This document shows positions 8,517-14,695 of a stretch of 36,495 nucleotides of DNA, in pieces. The notes under the pieces are model-generated. The model did not search any database. It was not told the origin of the DNA and saw only the letters and a list, made by a program, of their open reading frames with translations. Each line of letters starts with the position of its first letter. Position 1 is the stretch's first letter. Origin of the DNA: CAZPZR01 sp964591105 (GTDB lineage Bacteria; Bacillota; Clostridia; Lachnospirales; Lachnospiraceae); the NCBI GenBank assembly GCA_964591105.1, contig CAZPZR010000012.1:1-36495 (forward strand). Reading direction: 5' to 3'. A program made the position numbers and the translations under genes.

Positions 8517-9083
8517 ATGGAAGAAATGACAGTGGATAGTGGTGTGTGGATGAAACTTCTTCTATATATTTCAGAGATGATTGTGCCGATGGTGATATTC
8601 GTGGTGGTCAGTTACGGCGTGCTGGCAAAGGTGGATGTGTATGACAGCTTTATCAAAGGGGCGAAAAGCGGATTTTTCACTGTAATTAAGATTATTCCGA
8701 CGTTGATCGGGTTAATGACGGCGGTGGGGATACTGCGTGCCTCTGGATTTTTGGAATTTCTGACGGAAGTCTTAGGGAGATTCACAGATGCGATAGGATT
8801 TCCAGGGGAATTGGTACCATTAACGATTGTAAAAATGTTCTCATCCTCTGCGGCAACAGGGCTACTGTTGGATGTGTACAAAGAATATGGGACAGATTCC
8901 ACGATTGGACTTATCGCGTCTATCAGTATGTCTTGTACGGAGACTATTTTTTATACTATGAGTGTGTACTTTATGACTGCGAAGGTGACGAAAACAAGAT
9001 TTACATTAAGTGGCGCGATGTTGGCAACACTGGCTGGGTTGGCGGCAAGTGTAGTGTTTGGGAATGGTTTTGGCTCATATTAA
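8517..9083 (+). CDS. spmB: Spore maturation protein B
   Basis: 188 residues, Gate-domain membrane protein acting with SpmA in spore maturation. Typical elements are the first membrane helix LLLYISEMIVPMVIFVVVSYG, YDSFIKGAKSGFFTVIKIIPTLIGLM, GFPGELVPLTIVKMFSSSAATG, and CTETIFYTMSVYFMTAKVTKTRF. No good ribosome site precedes the ATG at 8517; a second in-frame ATG is at 8526. It is transcribed away from spmA, an unusual arrangement. Its last ~100 bases have a diverged second copy 2.2 kb downstream (11227-11298), so this 3' end marks the left edge of the accessory region. Confidence 0.93.
   Translation: MEEMTVDSGVWMKLLLYISEMIVPMVIFVVVSYGVLAKVDVYDSFIKGAKSGFFTVIKIIPTLIGLMTAVGILRASGFLEFLTEVLGRFTDAIGFPGELVPLTIVKMFSSSAATGLLLDVYKEYGTDSTIGLIASISMSCTETIFYTMSVYFMTAKVTKTRFTLSGAMLATLAGLAASVVFGNGFGSY
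8982..9053 (+). repeat. Direct repeat, copy 1 (spmB 3' end)
   Basis: 72 bases inside spmB that recur at 11227-11298 with 9 differences (63/72 identical) in the same orientation and in the same reading frame. Confidence 0.85.
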
Positions 9084-9091
9084 TAAACTAT

Positions 9092-9133
9092 CTCTTTGGA
9101 GATATGGTTTATGTAGATAACTCTTTGGAGATA
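9092..9133 (+). repeat. Two 13-bp direct repeats before the DUF3990 remnant
   Basis: CTCTTTGGAGATA occurs at 9092-9104 and 9121-9133, 29 bases apart; the first copy also forms a small dyad TATCTC-TTTG-GAGATA. They lie in the leader of the DUF3990 gene, where a toxin-antitoxin operator would be expected. Confidence 0.5.
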
Positions 9134-9149
9134 GGTTTTGGAGGCCGTT

Positions 9150-9464
9150 ATGAGTAAAATTATTTTGTATCATGGTTCGAATAAAAAAGCCTCTTTTGGG
9201 GAAAGGTAAAGTTTATAATGATTATGGTCAAGGATTTTATTGTACGGAACATATAGAACGTGCAAAAGAATGGTCTTGTAGCGAAGGTGTAGATGGTTTT
9301 ACAAACAGGTATGAATTGGACACAGCAGGGTTGAAGATTTTAAATTTATCTTCAGCGGATGAAGGAACATTTTCTGATTGATATTAGCGAATATGATTTA
9401 ATCATAGGATATCGTGCGGATGATTCCTATTTTTCTTTTGCAAGAGCTTTTATAAGCAATGAAA
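9150..9464 (+). pseudogene. DUF3990 protein remnant (toxin-like), frameshifted and deleted
   Basis: ATG 9150 follows GGAGG by 5 bases and opens MSKIILYHGSNKK, the typical DUF3990 start, then stops at 9209. Removing one A from the A6 run at 9183-9188 restores the frame into KPLLGKGKVYNDYGQGFYCTEHIERAKEW (9172-9381 frame), the family core. A third frame from about 9371 reads FLIDISEYDLIIGYRADDSYFSFARAF, the family C-terminal half, with the segment between missing. So there are at least a frameshift and an internal deletion. DUF3990 domains resemble ADP-ribosyltransferases (LYHGS, GFYCT) and are found beside XRE-type regulators; a toxin role is inference. Non-functional as it stands. Confidence 0.75.
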
Positions 9465-9900
9465 AACCTTGGCGAAGCGTTTGGCTATTCAGCAACTGTC
9501 TTGAACATTCCTATGGATGATTTTCTTGATATGTTTATTATAAGCGGTATTGCAGAACAATTTGCGAATGGTGTTCCAAAGTTCGTATCCGGTCTTTCGG
9601 GAACAGAGCTTGTAGGGGAGGTTTTGAACCGCACAAAGAACGATACTGTTTTTCATAAACCACAAATCGTATATGACTATTCTGCTGAATATTGGTGCGG
9701 TTGGATACTTGCGTTTTATCAGTGGAACACAGGAAAAAGTTTTAAGGAAATAAAAAAATATCTCCCTATGGGTGAGATTTACAAGTTATATCCTACTTTG
9801 CATGAAGCAGCGGGCAAAGGACATAAATCGAGCAGCCGCGAGCAATTTGTTTGCGTTGTCGAAAGTGCTCGGTTGTAAAGTGGAGGATTTATTAGAATAA
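9459..9900 (+). pseudogene. XRE-family antitoxin-like protein remnant
   Basis: Frame 9459-9878 gives FGYSATVLNIPMDDF, FIISGIAEQFANGVPKF, AEYWCGWILAFYQW and YKLYPTLHEA, which I recognise as the N-terminal domain of DUF3990/DUF3791-associated regulators. In intact relatives an XRE helix-turn-helix follows. Here the helix-turn-helix is mostly gone: right after LHEA, a different frame continues QRAKDINRAA and SNLFALSKVLGCKVEDLLE to TAA 9900, the last part of that domain. The junction lies in ATGAAGCAG, compatible with deletion between ATGAA-type short repeats. The N-terminus also seems fused to the end of the DUF3990 remnant. Dead partner of the preceding remnant. Confidence 0.72.
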
Positions 9901-9935
9901 TGGGAGGGGCTCTCGTAACAGCCCCTCCCATTATT
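9896..9935. terminator. Bidirectional terminator, 16-bp perfect stem
   Basis: AATAATGGGAGGGGCT / AGCCCCTCCCATTATT arms with an 8-base loop between the convergent XRE remnant and rpn. The stem includes the remnant's stop codon and touches the rpn stop codon. Confidence 0.85.
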
Positions 9936-10174
9936 TAGCATGTTTTTTCCAATCCCTTAACAGTCTCTAACTCCAATCCGACGACTTCAGCAATCTTTTC
10001 TAGCTCTAAAATTCCTAGAAGGCGATTTGCGACTTCGAGCTTTTCGTGATTGCATCCTTGCATGTATCCTTCTTTTTGTCCTAATGTACGCCCTTCTTTT
10101 TGTCCCAATAGACGTCCTTCCCTTTGTCCTTGTTCCACTCCGCTGTTATATAAATCATCCAGTGCTTTACACAT
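9935..10174 (-). CDS. Candidate intragenic short protein (RpnS-like) inside rpn
   Basis: Within rpn, codon 262 is ATG (10174-10172), preceded by AAAGGAGAGGAG (10195-10184) with a 9-base spacer, which is a better ribosome site than most true starts in this window. It would give a 79-residue protein in the same frame: MCKALDDLYNSGVEQGQ, the repeat units, and the helical C-terminus. Established knowledge: E. coli rpn genes carry internal starts making small C-terminal proteins that bind and neutralise the full-length toxic nuclease. The observation here is the ribosome site and its position just after the nuclease domain; translation and antitoxin role are inferred. Confidence 0.6.
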   Translation of the reverse strand: MCKALDDLYNSGVEQGQREGRLLGQKEGRTLGQKEGYMQGCNHEKLEVANRLLGILELEKIAEVVGLELETVKGLEKTC

Positions 10175-10957
10175 ATCTATTCGCTCCTCTCCTTTATTTT
10201 CCACCTTTGTTAATACTTTTTTTAATTTATTTTCCGAATGTAAAAATGCACGAATCGCATAATAGGTCTCTCTGTCTATTTCCTGAAAGAAATTTTTATG
10301 TTTTTGTACATAGTTCATCAACTTTTCTGTATTACTCTTGTATTGTAGCATGCCAAATACTTTTTGTAAATCTGTCTTGAAATTTTCTAGATGTTCAATT
10401 TTTCCAACATTCAGAAGATTGATTTTATAATTGGAAATATACTGACGTAATATCTCATTTTCTTGCAATACTTCATTTATTTGAAACATTCCATACAGAT
10501 CTTCACTGGCATCCCATTCCTCTAGTCCATAATACAGTACAATTGTTATCACTGGATAAAGGGAATCTCCTTTTTGAAATTTGGACAAAAATTCTTCAGA
10601 TGTGTAATGTGATTTTTCTGTTGTTTTCCATTTTTTCTTTATTTGCTCCACATAACTCAAACTATCATATAGCATGGTTCTCACAGGCATTGCGTAATGC
10701 ACTTTTTCTTGATTCTCACATGCCAAAATCACCAAGTTCATTCCTTGTTTCCAGCGCATTGTAATATCGCGATAACGTTGTACATTTTTCTCAGTGCCGT
10801 CTTTATCTACAAGAAGTACATCGCTTTCCCCGTCTATTTGTTCTAATTCCCCTGGATGAACAACTTGTTTTCCTCTAAAAATTGTTCCGTTCACAATATC
10901 TGCAAAGCGAGTGGTATCGCTAAGATACTGCCGAATTGCCGTGTTGTTTTTTCCCAT
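9935..10957 (-). CDS. Rpn family recombination-promoting nuclease / PD-(D/E)XK transposase-like protein
   Basis: 340 residues. The N-terminal PD-(D/E)XK domain (about 1-230) shows RYRDIT with the conserved Asp at about 64, LACENQ with the E-x-Q variant of the catalytic pair at 81-83, then HYAMPVRTMLYDSLSY and YPVITIVLYYG, all typical of Rpn/YhgA-like proteins. The tail has three near-identical 8-residue units (GQ-K/R-EGR-x-L) and a helical end. Rpn proteins of E. coli are DNA endonucleases linked to recombination and phage defence and can be toxic. AAGGAGG lies 7 bases before the ATG. Codon use is A+T-rich. It is a solitary accessory gene, next to a decayed toxin-antitoxin-like pair. An internal start for the C-terminal part is listed separately. 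Confidence 0.88.
   Translation of the reverse strand: MGKNNTAIRQYLSDTTRFADIVNGTIFRGKQVVHPGELEQIDGESDVLLVDKDGTEKNVQRYRDITMRWKQGMNLVILACENQEKVHYAMPVRTMLYDSLSYVEQIKKKWKTTEKSHYTSEEFLSKFQKGDSLYPVITIVLYYGLEEWDASEDLYGMFQINEVLQENEILRQYISNYKINLLNVGKIEHLENFKTDLQKVFGMLQYKSNTEKLMNYVQKHKNFFQEIDRETYYAIRAFLHSENKLKKVLTKVENKGEERIDMCKALDDLYNSGVEQGQREGRLLGQKEGRTLGQKEGYMQGCNHEKLEVANRLLGILELEKIAEVVGLELETVKGLEKTC
10058..10129 (-). repeat. Three 24-bp tandem repeats in rpn
   Basis: Codons 277-300 encode GQREGRLL, GQKEGRTL and GQKEGYMQ; the DNA units are 24 bases and nearly alike. Copy-number change would keep the frame and lengthen or shorten the linker in both the long and the putative short product. Confidence 0.8.
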
Positions 10958-11194
10958 TCAGTTCCTCCTTATTGCATTCTCTTCTTTTTTTGGTGTGATT
11001 TTTCGGCAGAATATGCCTTGATTTAAAATTGATAGTTCGCTTTGATATTGACGGAATCTAACCTTGATGGTTTTATTCCAACATTTAACAATACAGAAAT
11101 TATACTCTTCGCTTTACTCGACTATTCGTAGAATAACACCGATAACTATAAAATGCAATACATTTTTTCTTTGCAATGCCATATGCGGATGTAC

Positions 11195-11224
11195 ATTTGA
11201 ATAATTTTCACATCAAATATCCTG
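11195..11224 (-). repeat. Remnant of MATE gene 3' end
   Basis: 26 of 30 bases match 14698-14727, the last codons of the MATE gene (24-base core with 2 transitions). Read on the minus strand it gives GYLM-stop-KLFK versus GYLMWKLFT; the tryptophan codon has become TGA. The match ends exactly where the spmB fragment begins. Confidence 0.6.
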
Positions 11225-11226
11225 TA

Positions 11227-11298
11227 AAGGTGACGAAAACAAACTTTACATTAAGTGGAGCGTTGTTGGCAACACTGGTCGGATTGGTGGTAAGTGTA
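11227..11298 (+). repeat. Direct repeat, copy 2 (spmB 3' end remnant)
   Basis: 63 of 72 bases match 8982-9053. Its frame still reads KVTKTNFTLSGALLATLVGL, close to KVTKTRFTLSGAMLATLAGL in SpmB, then runs to TAG about 10 codons later. Conserved reading suggests it came from a real spmB gene rather than a chance match. Confidence 0.85.
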
Positions 11299-11360
11299 AA
11301 GGTAGCGACATGCGTATAGATTTACATAGAGAATATCTATATAAGTATAAGGAAAAACAA

Positions 11361-11392
11361 TTGGACTTTTCTATACCGGGGGGGGGTAAAAT
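11361..11392 (+). promoter_or_regulatory. Candidate promoter of ABC operon with G9 tract in the spacer
   Basis: TTGGAC (11361-11366), 20 bases ending in nine G (11378-11386), then TAAAAT (11387-11392). Six G would give the optimal 17-base spacer, so slippage in the tract could change promoter strength. TACC and GGTA also flank the inner G run as a small dyad, so an operator is an alternative reading. A second possible promoter, TTTACA with AGTATA, lies about 40 bases upstream. Confidence 0.45.
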
Positions 11393-11425
11393 TAATCGAA
11401 AATATTTTGACATACGGAGGAACAA

Positions 11426-12253
11426 ATGATGAAAAAGAAATTACTCAGTGCATTGTTATGTCTCACAGTTTGTGCGGGAATGCTTACAGCATGCGGATCT
11501 AAAACATCAAATGAAGATGCTGAAAAAACAGAAGATAATAAGGAAAAAGTTATCACTGTTGCTGCAAACGGTTCATTTTATCCTATCATCTACACAGATG
11601 ATAATGGTGATTTAACAGGATTCGAACATGATGTAATGCAGGAAATTGGGGATAGAGCAGGATACGAAATCAAATTCGAAGTTGTTGGCGATTACGCAGC
11701 TATGTTTGAAGGATTAGATTCTGGAAAATATGACACAATTGCTGGACAGGTTTCTGTAACAGATGAACGTGAAGAAAAGTATACATTCAGTGAAGTGTAT
11801 GGATTTAATGCGATTAAACTTGCAGTTCGTGGTGATGATACAGCAGAAACAATTGAAGATATGCAGGGAAGAAAAATTTGCATCGAATTTGGTACTGTTT
11901 TAGAGGGTGCATTGAATGAAATCAATGCTACATTCCCAGAAGATAAACAGATGGAATTAGTTACAACAGAAGGAAACATCTATGACGAATTAAAGGTTGG
12001 ACATTATGACGCATTTCCAATCACTGTATTATCTTTTGATCAGATTAATGAAAAAGGTGAATACGACTTCAAGTTGATTGGAGATCCACTTATTATTGAT
12101 AAAAATGCATTCCCATTTGCCAAAGATGTAGATGAAGAAATGATTAGTGCAGTAAATAATGCAATCAAAGAAATGCAGGATGATGGTACAATGTCTGAGT
12201 TATCAGAAAAATATTTCGGACGTGATATTTCTAAAGCAGAAATTACTGAATAA
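11426..12253 (+). CDS. Amino-acid ABC transporter substrate-binding lipoprotein (family 3)
   Basis: 275 residues with a lipoprotein signal peptide: KKK, a hydrophobic core, and lipobox MLTAC with the lipidated Cys at about residue 23. The mature part is a family-3 solute-binding protein (SBP_bac_3): ITVAANGSFYPIIYTD, DLTGFEHDVMQEIGDRAGY, GKYDTIAGQVSVTDERE and the AFPF/ISAVNNAIKEMQDDG end. Closest in style to cystine or polar amino-acid binding proteins (TcyA-like); the ligand is not proven. GGAGG lies 5 bases before the first of two adjacent ATGs. It is separated from the permease by a hairpin that probably lowers downstream expression, common when the binding protein is needed in excess. Confidence 0.92.
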   Translation: MMKKKLLSALLCLTVCAGMLTACGSKTSNEDAEKTEDNKEKVITVAANGSFYPIIYTDDNGDLTGFEHDVMQEIGDRAGYEIKFEVVGDYAAMFEGLDSGKYDTIAGQVSVTDEREEKYTFSEVYGFNAIKLAVRGDDTAETIEDMQGRKICIEFGTVLEGALNEINATFPEDKQMELVTTEGNIYDELKVGHYDAFPITVLSFDQINEKGEYDFKLIGDPLIIDKNAFPFAKDVDEEMISAVNNAIKEMQDDGTMSELSEKYFGRDISKAEITE

Positions 12254-12275
12254 GAATATATGTTGAATGAAGAGG

Positions 12276-12304
12276 AAAGGCAGTCAGGGGTGACTGCCTT
12301 TTCT
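12276..12304 (+). terminator. Attenuating terminator between binding protein and permease
   Basis: AAAGGCAGTCA / TGACTGCCTTT, 11-bp perfect stem with a GGGG loop, followed by TCTT. The permease ATG lies 17 bases later, so some read-through is needed for the rest of the operon. Confidence 0.8.
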
Positions 12305-12320
12305 TGCAAGGAGAGTAAAC

Positions 12321-12986
12321 ATGGATTTTGATATAGAATTTTTTATTTCAATATTTCCGAAATTAATGTTGAAAATCCCATACACGTTGTATTTGGGGTG
12401 TATTTCATTTGCAATTGCGTTTGTATTAGGATTACTTTTAGAAATATGTTTTACGTCAAAGAATAGGATACTGCGAGGAATTGCAGGATTATATATTTCA
12501 TATTTTCGTTCAACGCCATATATTACGCAATTGTTTATTTTTTATTTCGGACTTCCTCAAATATTTCCAGTTATGAGAAATTTGGTTGGTGGAACAGTAC
12601 TTGTTATAACAATTGCTATGAATTCGGCGGCATTTATTGCAGAAGTAATACGTGGAGGATTGCAATCTGTAGATAAAGGGCAAAAGGAAGCAGCACAATC
12701 AATAGGGCTAGGACCTGTAAGAACATATACGGAGATTATTCTTCCGCAAGCATTTGTTGCAGCATTTCCTTCTTTGGGGAATTCGTTTATTTCTATGATA
12801 AAGAACACAGCTATTGGATTTACAATTGGTGTGGTGGACATTCTTGCTCAGGCAAAGATATTAGCAGCTTCGTCTTTGAATTTTTTTGAAGCGTACATAT
12901 CTGTAGGAGTCGTATATTGGATCATTTTAGTTGTCATAGATAAGGGATTAAGATATATAGAATCGAAAATTTGCAAGTTTTTATAG
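12321..12986 (+). CDS. Amino-acid ABC transporter permease
   Basis: 221 residues, HisM/GlnP family inner-membrane permease with about five membrane helices. The first is MLKIPYTLYLGCISFAIAFV; the YFRSTPYITQLFIFYFG stretch is typical, and the EAA loop (KEAAQSIGLGPVRTYTEIILPQAF) that contacts the ATPase is intact. AAGGAGAG lies 7 bases before the ATG. It would pair with itself and with the ATPase at 13826. A+T-rich codon use, with more ATA and TTA than neighbouring housekeeping genes, fits acquisition as a block. Confidence 0.92.
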   Translation: MDFDIEFFISIFPKLMLKIPYTLYLGCISFAIAFVLGLLLEICFTSKNRILRGIAGLYISYFRSTPYITQLFIFYFGLPQIFPVMRNLVGGTVLVITIAMNSAAFIAEVIRGGLQSVDKGQKEAAQSIGLGPVRTYTEIILPQAFVAAFPSLGNSFISMIKNTAIGFTIGVVDILAQAKILAASSLNFFEAYISVGVVYWIILVVIDKGLRYIESKICKFL

Positions 12987-13004
12987 AAAGTACGGGTGAA
13001 AATT

Positions 13005-13826
13005 ATGGAGAATAGAGATGTAAATCGGATGACAAAAGCTCTAGGATTGAAAAGATGTATTGTTGGTGTTCGATTTTTGTATTTTGAACATGAATATAAG
13101 GCACTTGAAATTGAAGAGTATGGAAAGAGAACTAGTTATTGCATGATGGTGAAACATGCGATGGATGGAAATCATTTTAAAGCTAATTTAGATAATTTTG
13201 CGTGTAGATGTGCAATTGAAGCATTGGGATTAGATGAAGAAATGTCATGCGTTGAATCTGGAGAAAGATATTATAGCCTTAATTTATATGAAAGTAGAGC
13301 TGTTGCAAAAAATGTAACACAAGATATTTCGAGAATTAAGCAAAAAATATATGGAATAGAAATTGGTCCATTGGAACAACTACAGAAAGCAGATGTTGCA
13401 ATGTTAATGGTGAATGCGTATCAGTTGATGCGTGTAGTACAGGGATATACTTATAAATGGGGAATTCCTAAGAAACTCTATATGGCAGGAAATCAAGGTG
13501 TCTGTGCGGATTTGACAGCAGGACCATTTGAGAAAAATGATATGAATTTTTCAGTATTATGTGCAGGTACAAGGAAAATGTGCAGTTGGGGTGATGATGA
13601 AATGGGTGTCGGAATGCCAATACAACAATTTGCTCCATTAACAGAAGGCATTATTCAAACGATGAATTATATTGACTATCCTGTACATAAAAAGCAGATT
13701 AGGGATAGACTGACAGATCCGGAAGAACTGGGAGTGTTAGTAGATGACAATTTGCATTATGGAAAACTTGGAAAACCATATGTTAGACCGAGTGAATATG
13801 AACGTCTGAAAAATGGAGAAATATAA
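13005..13826 (+). CDS. DUF169 domain protein in ABC transporter operon
   Basis: 273 residues matching DUF169: near the N-terminus GLKRCIVGVRFLYFEHEYK, then a cysteine pair in FACRCAIEALGL, and the hallmark CAGTRKMCSWGDDEMGVGMP near two-thirds. DUF169 proteins are cytoplasmic, of unproven function, often with conserved cysteines, and are common in anaerobes. Here the gene sits between the permease and the ATPase, 18 bases after the permease, and its stop codon overlaps the ATPase start (TAATG), so translation is coupled. A role tied to the imported compound, such as processing or sensing, is inference. Start ATG 13005 follows GGGTGA; GTG 12996 is the alternative. Confidence 0.85.
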   Translation: MENRDVNRMTKALGLKRCIVGVRFLYFEHEYKALEIEEYGKRTSYCMMVKHAMDGNHFKANLDNFACRCAIEALGLDEEMSCVESGERYYSLNLYESRAVAKNVTQDISRIKQKIYGIEIGPLEQLQKADVAMLMVNAYQLMRVVQGYTYKWGIPKKLYMAGNQGVCADLTAGPFEKNDMNFSVLCAGTRKMCSWGDDEMGVGMPIQQFAPLTEGIIQTMNYIDYPVHKKQIRDRLTDPEELGVLVDDNLHYGKLGKPYVRPSEYERLKNGEI

Positions 13827-14560
13827 TGATAAAGATAAGCGATTTACATAAAAGTTTTGGGAGTTTACATGTATTAAAAGGTGTAGACTTTCAGGCAAAA
13901 GAAGGAGAAGTTGTTGCGATTATCGGACCTTCTGGGATGGGAAAATCTACTTTTTTAAGATGTGTGAATTATATAGAACGCCCAGATAAAGGAAACTTAG
14001 AAATTGATGGTGTAAAAGTAGATGTGGAAAAGAGTTCTGAAAAAGCAATTAAAGAATTGCGAACAAAGTCTTCGATGGTATTTCAAAACTATAATGTCTT
14101 TAAAAATAAAACAGTAATCGAAAACGTAATGTTACCGATGGTAGCAGTCCAAAAGATGGAAAAGACAATCGCGCAAGAAAAAGCAGTGGAGTATTTGCAA
14201 AAAGTTGGATTAATGGATAAATTGAATGAGTATCCATCAAGATTGTCAGGGGGTCAACAGCAGCGAGTAGGCATTGCACGTGCAATGGCGGTTAACCCGA
14301 AAGTTATGCTTTTGGATGAACCAACTTCTTCATTAGATCCAGAACTGGTTTCAGGAATTTTAGATATTTTGCGGAATTTAGCGAACGAGCATAATTGTAC
14401 AATGCTTATTGTCACGCATGAAATGCAGTTTGCAAAAGAGGTGGCGGATCGAGTGATATTCATGGATGATGGGAAAATTATCGAGGAAGGAAAACCGAAA
14501 GAAATTTTTATATCGCCGAAAAATGAAAGAACTAAAAAATTTCTGGAAAAATTTCAATAA
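13826..14560 (+). CDS. Polar amino-acid ABC transporter ATP-binding protein
   Basis: 244 residues, GlnQ/TcyC-type ATPase that energises the permease at the cytoplasmic face. Walker A is GPSGMGKST (Met where Ser or Ala is usual), the Q-loop is VFQNYNVF, the signature is LSGGQQQRVGIARAMA, Walker B with catalytic Glu is VMLLDEPTSSLDPE, and the H-loop is IVTHEMQFA. All catalytic residues are present. Translation is coupled to the DUF169 gene by a one-base overlap. It is the last gene of the four-gene unit and is followed by a terminator. Confidence 0.94.
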   Translation: MIKISDLHKSFGSLHVLKGVDFQAKEGEVVAIIGPSGMGKSTFLRCVNYIERPDKGNLEIDGVKVDVEKSSEKAIKELRTKSSMVFQNYNVFKNKTVIENVMLPMVAVQKMEKTIAQEKAVEYLQKVGLMDKLNEYPSRLSGGQQQRVGIARAMAVNPKVMLLDEPTSSLDPELVSGILDILRNLANEHNCTMLIVTHEMQFAKEVADRVIFMDDGKIIEEGKPKEIFISPKNERTKKFLEKFQ

Positions 14561-14612
14561 AAAATAAAGAGAGCAGACCAGTTAAATTCAACAGACAGTG
14601 TCTACTAAAAGG

Positions 14613-14662
14613 AAAAACACGGGGTATGGTAGTTATAAACAGATATCATATCCCGTGTTTTT
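14613..14662. terminator. Terminator between ABC operon and MATE gene
   Basis: AAAAACACGGG / CCCGTGTTTTT, 11-bp stem with a long AT-rich loop. It can serve both the ABC operon and, less strongly, the convergent MATE gene. Confidence 0.75.
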
Positions 14663-14695
14663 GGTAGGTGTGGAAAAAATGTAATTTATAAATAT

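Larger units (their letters stand above)
10958..11425. other. 468-base gene-free stretch with rearrangement scar
   Basis: From left to right: the rpn leader; about 200 AT-rich bases with many stops in which I recognise nothing (10990-11195); a fragment like the 3' end of the MATE gene (11195-11224); a fragment like the 3' end of spmB (11227-11298); then the promoter region of the ABC operon with a G9 tract (11378-11386). Confidence 0.7.

Noticed and set aside
9150..9381. Programmed frameshift at the A6 run to make DUF3990
   Set aside because: The downstream part is also deleted and broken in a second place, so a pseudogene is simpler.
9896..9935. Long perfect inverted repeat as an insertion-sequence end
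   Set aside because: It is a single hairpin between two convergent genes with A/T tracts on both sides, which fits a bidirectional terminator; no transposase nearby has matching ends.
9935..10957. Rpn gene as an active transposase of a mobile element
   Set aside because: Despite the family name, no terminal inverted repeats or target duplication were found around it; these proteins act as nucleases without being mobile by themselves.
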